Shown here piece by piece: positions 45,292-53,563 of a stretch of DNA of 64,000 nt. How positions within the stretch are numbered: position 1 is the stretch's first letter; every line of letters starts with the position of its first letter. The notes beneath the pieces were generated by a model. It was not told the DNA's origin. It did no database searches and was given only the letters and a program-made list of their open reading frames with translations. Source of the stretch: Alistipes megaguti (GTDB lineage: Bacteria; Bacteroidota; Bacteroidia; Bacteroidales; Rikenellaceae); assembly GCF_900604385.1 (NCBI RefSeq), contig NZ_LR027382.1, forward strand, positions 868,001-932,000, given 5' to 3'. Both the position numbers and the translations under genes were made by a program.

Positions 45292-46103
45292 TCGTCTATT
45301 TCTATTTCCTGGTTAATGATTACTTTCCATTTCTTGTCAACCTCACAACCCTCTGTCGGTTTGTTTATCTTAAACGGTATCTTTCTGAATTTCAGTCCTG
45401 CAACCTCCATTTTGGAATATAAGGTTTCTGCCAAATCCGCTCTTTCCAATACATGTTCCAGAATATAACCCAGACGTTGAAAGACCGGTATGGCCGATGT
45501 CTTGAAAAAGGAATCATCCAGGCTGTTCAGATCCATTGTTTCAGCCAATTCATTCAACACGGTGCAGACGCGATTCAGACCACCTACACTTTTTTCGTTT
45601 TCCACCAGGTCAACGGCTGTCAGTTCAGGACAAGAAACATTGATATGACCTGTCTGCGTCTTGTGCTTCCTTACAAATTCCATACTTATTTCCTTTTTGG
45701 AAAAGAACAATATGGATGTTCCGCTCTTTGAAGTATTCCTCATGCTCGGTTGTTCCACCATGAGGGAAAATGTCTGTACTCTTTGATGTGACGCGCCATA
45801 AAATGAAGCCGCATTCAAAAGAGCAACATAATATCTTTTCCCAAGATAGGACATCAGCTGATCCATATAGAAAACAGGCGGAATTACGCCTTTTAACGAA
45901 TATTCCACAGGCATAATGACATAAAAATTACGCCAGGGAGAAACTATCTTCGCTTTGGCGGCCAAACGGTACAATGCGGTTTTGATATATACCTTACCCG
46001 CTGAGGGGAATTGCTTTTCTATATCCTCTTTAGTGAAGGTGTAATATCCCCTTACTTCCAGGCTTTCAATCCAATCTGACAAAGTTTCTATATGCTTCTT
46101 CAT
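45288..46103 (-). CDS. AbiEi-type antitoxin
   Basis: 271 residues. N-terminal winged helix-like part (LEVRGYYTFTKEDIEKQFPSAGKVYIKTALYRLAAKAKIV) and the AbiEi body (MPVEYSLKGVIPPVFYMDQLM, RYYVALLNAASFYGASHQ). It neutralises the downstream toxin and commonly represses its own promoter; a palindrome over the promoter supports this. Confidence 0.85.
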   Translation of the reverse strand: MKKHIETLSDWIESLEVRGYYTFTKEDIEKQFPSAGKVYIKTALYRLAAKAKIVSPWRNFYVIMPVEYSLKGVIPPVFYMDQLMSYLGKRYYVALLNAASFYGASHQRVQTFSLMVEQPSMRNTSKSGTSILFFSKKEISMEFVRKHKTQTGHINVSCPELTAVDLVENEKSVGGLNRVCTVLNELAETMDLNSLDDSFFKTSAIPVFQRLGYILEHVLERADLAETLYSKMEVAGLKFRKIPFKINKPTEGCEVDKKWKVIINQEIEIDE

Positions 46104-46124
46104 AATTTAACTGCAATGGCATTG

Positions 46125-46150
46125 CAAAAGTAGTCATTTTTTGACTACTT
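46125..46150 (-). promoter_or_regulatory. AbiE promoter and autoregulatory operator
   Basis: AAGTAGTCA (46128-46136) and TGACTACTT (46142-46150) form a perfect 9-base palindrome with a 5-base spacer. On the minus strand it overlaps TACTTTTG (46125-46132), which fits the TAnnTTTG promoter box. It lies about 22 bases before the AbiEi start, so binding there should block transcription. Confidence 0.65.
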
Positions 46151-46225
46151 ACGCAGATTTATTGCATTTTTTGTGTTGAAAGGGAATTTTTCTCCATATT
46201 TCTATAAAATGGCATCATAAGCCAC

Positions 46226-46396
46226 GCTTCACTTGATAAGTCCCTTCAGAGAAGTTAACTCGGAGGGCGAATACCTCCACGTTCAAGCCTCCGGTTTTCG
46301 GGACACAAAATTCCCTGCGGTAATTTTCCGCCCGAAAAAACGCTCCGGTATTGCCGTCCGAGTTGGGGAAAGGACCGGGACTTAGCAAGCGAAGCG
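46226..46396 (+). ncRNA. Structured element, diverged seventh copy (G)
   Basis: Nested stems of the same size as copies A-F: GCTTC/GAAGC and AAGTCCC/GGGACTT outside, AACTCGGA (46257-46264) with TCCGAGTT (46357-46364), then CGGTTTTCGGG/CCCGAAAAAACG, and innermost AAAATT/AATTTT with TGCGGTAATTTT. It lacks the ATCATCCTCGCC string and is 460 bases from the next start (46856). It may be a distant relative or an unrelated hairpin region. The stretch 46400-46760 beyond it holds only a small ACGGGAG/CTCCCGT hairpin. Confidence 0.4.
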
Positions 46397-46807
46397 ACCT
46401 ACGACGCATAGATACAGGTCAATATAAAAAAGAATCTGACGGGAGAACCATGCTCCCGTATGCCGTTCCAATGGATTACGCCATCCTGTTATTCCCGTAA
46501 ACAGAAATCCACCTCCTGTCACAAAAGGACACATCAAGGAGGGACAAAAGCAGCTCGCTCCCAACTCTGCATAATTACAGTTTTTCCTTTTCTTCCGTGC
46601 GGCAGCGTGTACCGCCATGCCCGTGTCTGTCCGGCCTGTTCCCGTCTTTTCCCTTTCCTTTTTCGTCCCTTGTTTTTTCTTCTTTTCCTGCCGTTTTCCC
46701 ACGCATTTTCACTCCGTTTTCTCCGGCCTGCGGTGTAATGTGATGACACAAGATGTAATGTATATCCTAACACATTGCAAATCAATTATTTATCAATTTT
46801 TCTCCTA

Positions 46808-46815
46808 TATATTTG
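46808..46815 (+). promoter_or_regulatory. Promoter -7 box for the DUF3945 gene
   Basis: TATATTTG matches the Bacteroides -7 consensus, 40 bases before ATG 46856. No clear TTTG stands at the usual distance upstream. Confidence 0.5.
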
Positions 46816-46855
46816 CGGTGACAACATGAGTTATCAACACTAAAAATCAAAAATT

Positions 46856-48628
46856 ATGGCAAAGAAAAATGCAAGGGAAGAACCCCCGAAACCGCAGGTC
46901 ACCGAAAACGAGCAGATGAGTGACATCGTGTTCATCCTCGACAAGATGGAACTGATTCTGGAAGCGGTGTCGCAAATCGGACAGGACGGAAAATTCAACA
47001 CGGTAGCCGCTGACAGGCAGAACCGGAACTCCTTCCTGAAGATTGACCGCTATGCAGACGCCTTCGAGAACTTCATCAAGAACTTCTGGAGCCAGCTGAA
47101 AGACCCGACACGCTTCGGAATCCTCTCCGTCAAGGAAGACAGGCTGGACGACCCTGCCGTACAGCAGGCCATCGAGGACATCGCCGCAGGAAAAAAGACA
47201 AAAGCCGTGGAGGAATTTCTCAAGCAGTACGAGATTGTTCCGCGCAACAAGGAAAACCAAAGTATCAACCAACAAAATCAAGAAGAAATGGCAAAGAAAA
47301 ATGAAACCCAGCAGCAGGCTGCCGCAGCCGACAGCCAGCCGCAGACCCAGTCCCCCCAGTACCGTTACAACGAGTCCATGATCAACTGGGAACAGCTAAA
47401 GAATTTCGGAATCTCCCGTGAATACCTCCAGGAACGCGGACTGCTCGAACAGATGCTCAAGGGCTACAAGACCAACCAGGTCGTGCCCATCAGCATGAAC
47501 TTCGGCTCGGCCGTCCTGAGAACGGACGCCCGACTGTCCTTCCAGCAGTCCATGGCGGGCGAAGTGGTGCTCGGCATCCATGGTATCCGACAGAAACCCG
47601 ACCTCGACCGACCGTATTTCGGACACATCTTCTCCGACGAGGACAAGAGGAACCTGCTCGAAACGGGCAACATGGGACGTGTCGTGGAACTGAAAGGACG
47701 CAACGGGGAATATATCCCTTCCTTCATCAGTATTGACAAGCTGACCAACGAGGTGGTCGCCATGAAAGCGGAGAATGCCTTCATCCCAAGGGAAATCAAG
47801 GGCGTGGAACTGACAGAGCAGGAGCAGAATGACCTGCGTGAAGGCAAGAAGGTCTATGTCGAGGGCATGATTGCCAAGTCCGGTAACGAGTTCAACGCCT
47901 TCATCCAGGTGAATGCCGAACGCAGGGGTGTCGAGTTTATTTTCGAGAACGACAAACTCTTCAACCGCCAGACACTCGGGGGCGTGGAACTGACACAGAA
48001 ACAGATTGAGGACCTGAACGCCGGAAAGGCCATCTTCGTGGAGGGAATGCAGCGCAAGGACGGCGAGGCATTCTCCTCCTACGTGAAGCTGGACGAGGCG
48101 ACGGGCCGCCCGTCCTACACCCGCTACAACCCGGACTCTCCGGAAGGCGCACGCGAAATCTATATCCCCAACGAAATCAACGGGGTGAAGATTACGGCGG
48201 AGGAACAGCAGCAGCTCCGTGACGGCAAGGTGATTTTCCTCAATGACATGGTGAACCGCAAGGGAGAGGAATTCTCCTCCTTCATCAAGGCCGATTTGGA
48301 AACGGGACGCCTGAGCTACTCCCGTACGCCGGACGGTTTCGAGCAGCGCGAGGATTTCAAGATTCCAACCAAGGTATGGGACGTGGAACTGACCAGACAG
48401 CAGCGTGCGGACCTGCAGAGCGGAAAGGCCGTGCTGGTGGAAGGCATAAAGGGATATGACGGGAAGACCATCTCGCAGTACGTCAAGGCGAACTTCAACC
48501 AGGGGCGTCTGGACTTCTACAACGAAAATCCAGACCGTAAGCGTGACGCGTCACAGCGAAACGTGGTGGCCAACAGCCAGCGACAGGAACAGGGCAACCG
48601 CAAGTCAAAAGGTGCGAGCATTGCCTGA
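46856..48628 (+). CDS. DUF4099/DUF3945 repeat protein
   Basis: 590 residues. Part 1 (~1-140) is a charged helical region (DIVFILDKMELILEAVSQIG). Part 2 (~165-300) is a DUF4099-like domain (INWEQLKNFGISREYLQERGLLEQMLKGYKT). Part 3 (~300-570) is four DUF3945-type repeats of about 65 residues, each with VELT-xxQ-xDL-xGK-xVEGM-xxxG-xxF. An in-frame internal ATG at 47288 starts with the same 16 bases as the gene start, pointing to a fusion or a second start. It is a common partner of topB in Bacteroides elements; role unknown. Confidence 0.75.
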   Translation: MAKKNAREEPPKPQVTENEQMSDIVFILDKMELILEAVSQIGQDGKFNTVAADRQNRNSFLKIDRYADAFENFIKNFWSQLKDPTRFGILSVKEDRLDDPAVQQAIEDIAAGKKTKAVEEFLKQYEIVPRNKENQSINQQNQEEMAKKNETQQQAAAADSQPQTQSPQYRYNESMINWEQLKNFGISREYLQERGLLEQMLKGYKTNQVVPISMNFGSAVLRTDARLSFQQSMAGEVVLGIHGIRQKPDLDRPYFGHIFSDEDKRNLLETGNMGRVVELKGRNGEYIPSFISIDKLTNEVVAMKAENAFIPREIKGVELTEQEQNDLREGKKVYVEGMIAKSGNEFNAFIQVNAERRGVEFIFENDKLFNRQTLGGVELTQKQIEDLNAGKAIFVEGMQRKDGEAFSSYVKLDEATGRPSYTRYNPDSPEGAREIYIPNEINGVKITAEEQQQLRDGKVIFLNDMVNRKGEEFSSFIKADLETGRLSYSRTPDGFEQREDFKIPTKVWDVELTRQQRADLQSGKAVLVEGIKGYDGKTISQYVKANFNQGRLDFYNENPDRKRDASQRNVVANSQRQEQGNRKSKGASIA

Positions 48629-48673
48629 CTATAGGTAACGGAAAATGAATGTTAAATAAAAAAAGAAAGAAAT

Positions 48674-48937
48674 ATGAAAAAGGAAAACGGAAACGACATG
48701 CCTTTCAAGGCTGATGAAGTGAACTGGGACGAACTCTCCGGTATCGGTATCATGAAGGACGAGCTGGAACTCTCCGGCGAGATGGACACCCTCCTCAGGG
48801 GAGAGAAAACGAAAGTGATGTCCCTGAGTCTCGTGCTCCTCGGCGTGGACGTGGTGATGGACGCCACACTCCAGCTGGTCCGTAAGGGCGAGGCACCGCT
48901 GCTGGAAATCCAGGGAGTGACACCGTTGGGCAAATAA
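48674..48937 (+). CDS. Short DUF4099-like protein
   Basis: 87 residues. VNWDELSGIGIMKDELELSGEMDTLLRGEKTKVMSLS aligns by eye with the DUF4099 part of the upstream protein (INWEQLKNFGISREYL...MLKGYKTNQVVPIS). It thus looks like a stand-alone, shortened paralogue. Lies 45 bases after it on the same strand. Confidence 0.65.
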   Translation: MKKENGNDMPFKADEVNWDELSGIGIMKDELELSGEMDTLLRGEKTKVMSLSLVLLGVDVVMDATLQLVRKGEAPLLEIQGVTPLGK

Positions 48938-49027
48938 TCTGAGAGCAATTATCAAGTAAACCGATGTCTTACCGCCGTTTCCTGTCTTCCGCATGGAAAA
49001 CGGGAAACGGCTTAATTTTTATCCAAT

Positions 49028-51127
49028 ATGATAGCAATCATCGCAGAAAAGCCGAGTGTAGGCATGGACATAGCCCGTGTAGTCGGGGCTGATACAAGAA
49101 ATGACGGCTACTGTTCCGGTAATGGATATATGGTAACCTGGGCACTGGGACACCTCGTGTCACTGGCCACGCCGGACACTTACGGTTATACGAAAACGGC
49201 AGCGGAGGACCTGCCGATGCTGCCGGACCCGTTCCGCCTGGTCTCCCGACAGATGCGCACGGACAGGGGAATGGTTACGGACATCGCCGCCTCGAAACAG
49301 CTGAAAGTCATAGAAAGCGTATTCAACCGCTGTGACAGCATCATCGTGGCTACCGATGCCGGTCGTGAAGGGGAACTTATCTTCCGCTGGATATACGACT
49401 TTCTGGGCTGCACGAAACCGTTCAGACGCCTGTGGATTTCCTCGCTTACTGACGAGGCCATACGGAAAGGGCTGGAGGAACTGAAGGACGGCTCGGAATA
49501 CGACAGCCTGTATGCCGCCGCCGACAGCCGCGCGAAGGCGGACTGGCTGGTGGGCATGAACGCCAGCCGTGCCCTGGCCATCGTCTCCGGCTCGTCCAAC
49601 AACTCGATCGGACGGGTGCAGACTCCGACGCTCGCCATGATATGCAGCCGCTACAGGGAGAACCGCAGTTTCGTATCCACACCATACTGGCAGCTACATG
49701 TCACCCTCAATGGCGGCACGTCACACCGCCGCTTCTTCCATCCCGCGACCTTTGACGACAGGCAGAAGGCGGAAGCCGCCTACCGCAGTCTCTCTCCCGA
49801 TTCTTCGGCGACGGTCACGAAGGTGGAGCGCAGGAAAACCCTGCAACAGCCGCCGCTGCTCTACGACCTGACGGCACTTCAGAAGGATTGCAACGTGCAC
49901 CTCGACCTGCCCGCGGCAAAGACGCTGGACATCGCCCAGTCGCTCTACGAGAAGAAGCTCATTTCCTACCCGAGAACGGGAAGCCGGTATATCCCGCACG
50001 ACGTGATGGCCTGCGTACCCGGTCTGCTGGAAAGAATCTTGGCCATGCCCGGATTCACCACAAGTGCCGGAATCCTTGACTTTGCGCGTCTCAACACCCG
50101 TAGCGTGGACGACAGCAAAGTGACGGACCACCATGCCCTCATCACGACCGGCATCGCACCCGAAGGGCTTTCCGAAGCGGAGGAGGCCGTCTATACGCTG
50201 ATAGCCGGACGTATGCTGGAGGCGTTCTCGCCCTGCTGCGAGAAGGAACAGATTCTTATGGAGTGCCGTCTGGACAACATGGATTTCCGCTCGAAAAGCT
50301 CCCTTGTCGTCAGTCCGGGATGGCGCGGCATCTTCCGCAGGAAAGAGGACAGGCAGGACGACGAACCGGAAACCGACGAGGGTACGGCCATATTTGCCGA
50401 AGGGGACACGGTCCCTGTTTCAGGATTCGGACTGGCCCAGAAGAAGACCGTGCCCAGACCGCTCTATACCGAAGCCACGCTGCTGGCAGCAATGGAGACC
50501 TGCGGCAGGGAGATAGCCGACGAACAGGCACGCGAGGCCGTGAAGGAGCTGGGTATCGGCACGCCCGCCACAAGAGCCGCCATCATCACCACACTGTTCA
50601 AGCGTGACTATATCGCCCGCTCCGGCAAGAGCATCGTCCCCACGGAAAAGGGACTCCATATCTACGATGCGGTGAAGGACATGCTCGTGGCGGATGTTTC
50701 CCTGACAGGAAGCTGGGAGAAGACCCTGCTCCAGATAGAGCGGCACACACTCGGACCGGACACGTTCATGGCATCCATCACGGACTACACCCGCAAGGCT
50801 ACCCGTGAAATCCTGAACCTCAGCCTTCCGGCGGTAGCCGCCCGCACGTTCACCTGTCCCAAATGCAAGACCGGACACATCATCGTCAGGGAGAAGAGTG
50901 CCCGCTGCGACAATAAAGGGTGCGGACTGACCGTGTACCGCAGATTCCTGAACAAGGAACTGACGGACCAGCATCTGGAACAGCTCTTCTCCTCCGGCTC
51001 CACACGGCTCATCAAGGGATTCAAGGGAAAGAAGGGCGTGGCTTTCGACGCTTCGGTCACCTTTGACGCCGGGTTCACCCTGACACTCTCGTTCCCCAAA
51101 AACGGGAACGGCAGGAAAAGGAAATGA
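49028..51127 (+). CDS. topB: DNA topoisomerase III (type IA)
   Basis: 699 residues. TOPRIM start MIAIIAEKPSVGMDIARVVGA with DAGREGELIFRWIY acidic residues, and catalytic tyrosine near 313 in LISYPRTGSRYI. A C-terminal four-cysteine zinc finger (CPKCKTGH...CDNKGCG) is present. It separates linked DNA strands and is standard on Bacteroides conjugative elements. The sequence looks intact. Confidence 0.92.
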   Translation: MIAIIAEKPSVGMDIARVVGADTRNDGYCSGNGYMVTWALGHLVSLATPDTYGYTKTAAEDLPMLPDPFRLVSRQMRTDRGMVTDIAASKQLKVIESVFNRCDSIIVATDAGREGELIFRWIYDFLGCTKPFRRLWISSLTDEAIRKGLEELKDGSEYDSLYAAADSRAKADWLVGMNASRALAIVSGSSNNSIGRVQTPTLAMICSRYRENRSFVSTPYWQLHVTLNGGTSHRRFFHPATFDDRQKAEAAYRSLSPDSSATVTKVERRKTLQQPPLLYDLTALQKDCNVHLDLPAAKTLDIAQSLYEKKLISYPRTGSRYIPHDVMACVPGLLERILAMPGFTTSAGILDFARLNTRSVDDSKVTDHHALITTGIAPEGLSEAEEAVYTLIAGRMLEAFSPCCEKEQILMECRLDNMDFRSKSSLVVSPGWRGIFRRKEDRQDDEPETDEGTAIFAEGDTVPVSGFGLAQKKTVPRPLYTEATLLAAMETCGREIADEQAREAVKELGIGTPATRAAIITTLFKRDYIARSGKSIVPTEKGLHIYDAVKDMLVADVSLTGSWEKTLLQIERHTLGPDTFMASITDYTRKATREILNLSLPAVAARTFTCPKCKTGHIIVREKSARCDNKGCGLTVYRRFLNKELTDQHLEQLFSSGSTRLIKGFKGKKGVAFDASVTFDAGFTLTLSFPKNGNGRKRK

Positions 51128-51131
51128 TGAA

Positions 51132-51305
51132 GCCATCCCGATTCGCGGGGCAAAGGTCGCAGCCCGCCCGTTTCCACCGGCAAGGTCTGGCCTTACGGTT
51201 TCTGGGAAAAATCATCCTCGCCCGAGGCTCCGGTATTTTTCCCGAAAACCTTGCCTGTGGAGGCGGACTGCAAGAAAGCCCCTGAAACCGGGAATGGCAT
51301 TCCCG
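51132..51305 (+). ncRNA. Structured leader element, copy E
   Basis: Outer arms GCCATCCCGATTCGCGGGGC (51132-51151) and GCCCCTGAAACCGGGAATGGC (51278-51298), then GCAGCCCGCC/GGCGGACTGC and GGCAAGGT/ACCTTGCC. Core: GGAAAAATCATCCTCGCC and GGCTCCGGTATTTTTCCC. It lies between topB and the small membrane protein gene. A GGGAATGGCATTCCC palindrome overlaps its 3' end. Confidence 0.6.
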
Positions 51306-51313
51306 CCAAACAC

Positions 51314-51559
51314 ATGAAGATTATGAAAACAAAAGAACGTATCAGAAAGATAGCGGACAGCAGATGGGCAAGGACACTCGCGCTGGCCGTAACAGCAGCC
51401 ATCATATTCAGCTGGCTCTATTCCCACGGTATATCGCCTGTATGGACCGCCGTGGCCATCATCTGTTTCAGGGGACTCTTCAGGTTCCTCTACCGTATAG
51501 CCTGTTTTCTCGTGGCACTGGCCATCATTCTGTGCATACTGAGTTTTCTGGTCTTCTGA
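51314..51559 (+). CDS. Small membrane protein
   Basis: 81 residues from ATG 51314 (51323 also possible). Basic start (KTKERIRKIADSRWAR), then two hydrophobic helices (TLALAVTAAIIFSWLYSHG and IACFLVALAIILCILSFLVF). Family not recognised. Confidence 0.55.
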   Translation: MKIMKTKERIRKIADSRWARTLALAVTAAIIFSWLYSHGISPVWTAVAIICFRGLFRFLYRIACFLVALAIILCILSFLVF

Positions 51560-51607
51560 AATCTGACGATATGGAACATGCACGGAATTTATCATTGCAG
51601 CATAAGG

Positions 51608-51636
51608 GAGCTGTCCGGGAGCGGGCGGCTCTTTTT
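51608..51636 (+). terminator. Rho-independent terminator
   Basis: GAGCTGTCC, GGGAGC loop, GGGCGGCTC (with G-U pairs), then TTTTT. Located 49 bases after the small membrane protein gene. Confidence 0.6.
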
Positions 51637-51696
51637 GTATCCGTCACAACCGGAAATGACACGGGAAGAAAAGGGAAAGGACTAAAAACACAGACA

Positions 51697-51878
51697 TTGG
51701 CAAACCGAGAACTACAGGGCAAAGTTGGCAAACGCTTCTTGTCGGACGGCAAGGTCAGGCCGCAAGCGGTTTCGGAAAAAATCATCCTCGCTGCGCTCCG
51801 GTATTTTTCCCGAAAACCCTGCCTTTCCGGAAGCATTTGCCGTTGGGCCCTTGTAGTTCAACGGGCTGCCAAAGCCCG
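51697..51878 (+). ncRNA. Structured leader element, copy F
   Basis: Outer arms TTGGCA/TGCCAA and AACTACAGGGC/GCCCTTGTAGTT, then GGCAAA/TTTGCC with TTCTTGTC-type inner pairing to CTTTCCGGAA. Core: GGAAAAAATCATCCTCGC then GCTCCGGTATTTTTCCCG. A 3' hairpin GGGCT/AGCCC (51863-51878) ends 28 bases before ATG 51906. Confidence 0.6.
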
Positions 51879-51905
51879 GGTATTCACAGTTAAAAATTAA
51901 AGAAT

Positions 51906-52121
51906 ATGCAACAAGCGATCATCACAAGACAGTCACCAGCTCCGATAGGGATGCCCGTGACAAGAAGACCGAAAGTACACGTCCCGCAACCGGCAATCAA
52001 GCTGCCACCGAGAGGGACCACCGGTCCGGTTCACATCTCAAAGCTGCTGAACCCCGTTCTGGAAATATGCAGGCATCCTGACAGGGACAGGCTGCTGGCA
52101 GAATTTTTCAGCGAATATTGA
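51906..52121 (+). CDS. Small proline-rich hypothetical protein
   Basis: 71 residues, basic and proline-rich (PAPIGMPVTRRPKVHVPQPAIKLPPRG), with a helical end (LLNPVLEICRHPDRDRLLAEFF). It sits between element F and the PRTRC genes, probably in the same operon. Family not recognised. Confidence 0.5.
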   Translation: MQQAIITRQSPAPIGMPVTRRPKVHVPQPAIKLPPRGTTGPVHISKLLNPVLEICRHPDRDRLLAEFFSEY

Positions 52122-52154
52122 AATTTATCGTCTAATCATTTAATATCTGAAACT

Positions 52155-53165
52155 ATGTTTTTTACAGCAATCCACCAGATGATGACGGAAAGCGTGGACC
52201 TCACGATCGTCATCCGCAAGACAAACGGACAACTGACCGTTTCCACATTGCCCAAATCGAACGGACTCAAGGACGAGGCCCAGAACCACATCGTGCCGCT
52301 GACAGTTACGGGAACGCCGCAGGAACTTGACACCGGATTCCTGCAGGCAGTCACAAGACCGATACAGAAAGCCTGCGGGCTGATCTCCAACATGGCACAG
52401 TTCGAGGCTCAGGCGGACAAAGCCGCCGCAAGCAGCAAGGCCGCCAAGGATGCCAAATCCAAGGAAACGAAGGAGGAGCGCGAGAAACGGGAAAAGTACG
52501 AGAAACTGATGAAGAAGGCGGAAGAACTGACTGCCGCCAGAAACCACCGGGAAGCCGTCAGCGTGTTTACACAGGCGAAAGCACACGCGAATGCCGCCCA
52601 GCTGAAGGAAATCGAGGAGAAGATAAAGGCGGCCGACACGGAAATGAACCGGGGAAGCCTCTTCGACCTGATGGAACAGGAAGCACAGCCGGAACCTTCT
52701 GTACAGCAGCAACAGCCGGCATACACACAGGCAACGGAACAGAGAAATCCGCAACCGCAACGTCCGCAACAGCCGGCACCGCAGCAGACATACACGCGGA
52801 GACCGTCACAACCGATGCCGGGACAGGCTCAGCCCGCACCGCAGAGACCACAACAGGCATACACGCAGCATCCGCAACAGCCAGGAATATGGCCGTCGCA
52901 ACAACAGCCGCAGGCAAGACCGCAGATACAGCCGCACGCGCAATATGTCCAGCGGACAGGAGGACAGCAGTCTTCCCAACCTCAATATCCGCCGCAGCCT
53001 GAAATTCAGGACTGGCAGGAAGAACGGTTCATGCAGGAGGACGAACAGCAACCGTACCTCTCCGATCAGGAACACCCCGCATACAGTGAGAAGGACTACG
53101 AGGAATACATCGATTTCCCGCAGTCCATGCTGGAACCCAAGTATTCACCTTATCAGACAGTTTAA
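52155..53165 (+). CDS. PRTRC system protein E
   Basis: 336 residues. The conserved N-terminal ~150 residues (MFFTAIHQMMTESVDLTIVIRKTNGQLTVSTLP...LTVTGTPQELDTGF) match PRTRC protein E. The rest is a long glutamine- and proline-rich, low-complexity tail ending acidic. PRTRC (ParB-related, ThiF-related cassette) genes are conserved on plasmids and ICEs but their role is not established. Confidence 0.8.
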   Translation: MFFTAIHQMMTESVDLTIVIRKTNGQLTVSTLPKSNGLKDEAQNHIVPLTVTGTPQELDTGFLQAVTRPIQKACGLISNMAQFEAQADKAAASSKAAKDAKSKETKEEREKREKYEKLMKKAEELTAARNHREAVSVFTQAKAHANAAQLKEIEEKIKAADTEMNRGSLFDLMEQEAQPEPSVQQQQPAYTQATEQRNPQPQRPQQPAPQQTYTRRPSQPMPGQAQPAPQRPQQAYTQHPQQPGIWPSQQQPQARPQIQPHAQYVQRTGGQQSSQPQYPPQPEIQDWQEERFMQEDEQQPYLSDQEHPAYSEKDYEEYIDFPQSMLEPKYSPYQTV

Positions 53166-53168
53166 GAC

Positions 53169-53390
53169 ATGGCACTCGAAATCAAAGGAATGACACGCTC
53201 ATTCAAATTCAAGAAAGGAACGGAGTATATAACCCTTCAGGACCCGGATCCGAACATCTCGCCGGACATGGTCATGAGCTACTATTCGAACATGTACCCG
53301 GAACTGACGACGGCTACCGTTCACGGACCGGTCATCAGGGAGGACATGACAGAATATGAGTTCAAGACTACTATCGGAACAAAAGGATAA
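53169..53390 (+). CDS. PRTRC system protein C
   Basis: 73 residues, three bases after gene E. MALEIKGMTRSFKFKKGTEYITLQDPDPNISPDMVMSYYSNMYPELTTATV is the PRTRC C signature. Order E-C-F-B-ThiF follows the usual cassette. Confidence 0.85.
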   Translation: MALEIKGMTRSFKFKKGTEYITLQDPDPNISPDMVMSYYSNMYPELTTATVHGPVIREDMTEYEFKTTIGTKG

Positions 53391-53395
53391 AGGAT

Positions 53396-53563
53396 ATGGC
53401 AAAGGACAACAGAAAAAAGAAGAAATCATGTGTACCATTGGACGGATATCAGGCGGAACAGCTCGCGAGACTTATCATTGCGGAAACAGAAAGGAAGGTG
53501 CATTACGGCACGGAAAGAAAGAAACGGATTGCGGCACCCAGCGGTGCCGTAATTCTTTTCTGA
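53396..53563 (+). CDS. 55-residue overlapping ORF at the start of PRTRC F
   Basis: MAKDNRKKKKSCVPLDGYQA to GAVILF, a basic helical peptide. It has AAAGGAT before its ATG, 5 bases after gene C. It covers the doubtful N-terminal part of the PRTRC F frame (shift of one base) and ends at TGA 53561-53563. It may be a real small gene whose translation is coupled to F, or the true beginning of F joined by a frameshift. Confidence 0.45.
   Translation: MAKDNRKKKKSCVPLDGYQAEQLARLIIAETERKVHYGTERKKRIAAPSGAVILF

Noticed and set aside
51364..51900. 178-codon ORF through the small membrane gene and element F
   Set aside because: Overlaps a real gene, a terminator and element F in another frame.
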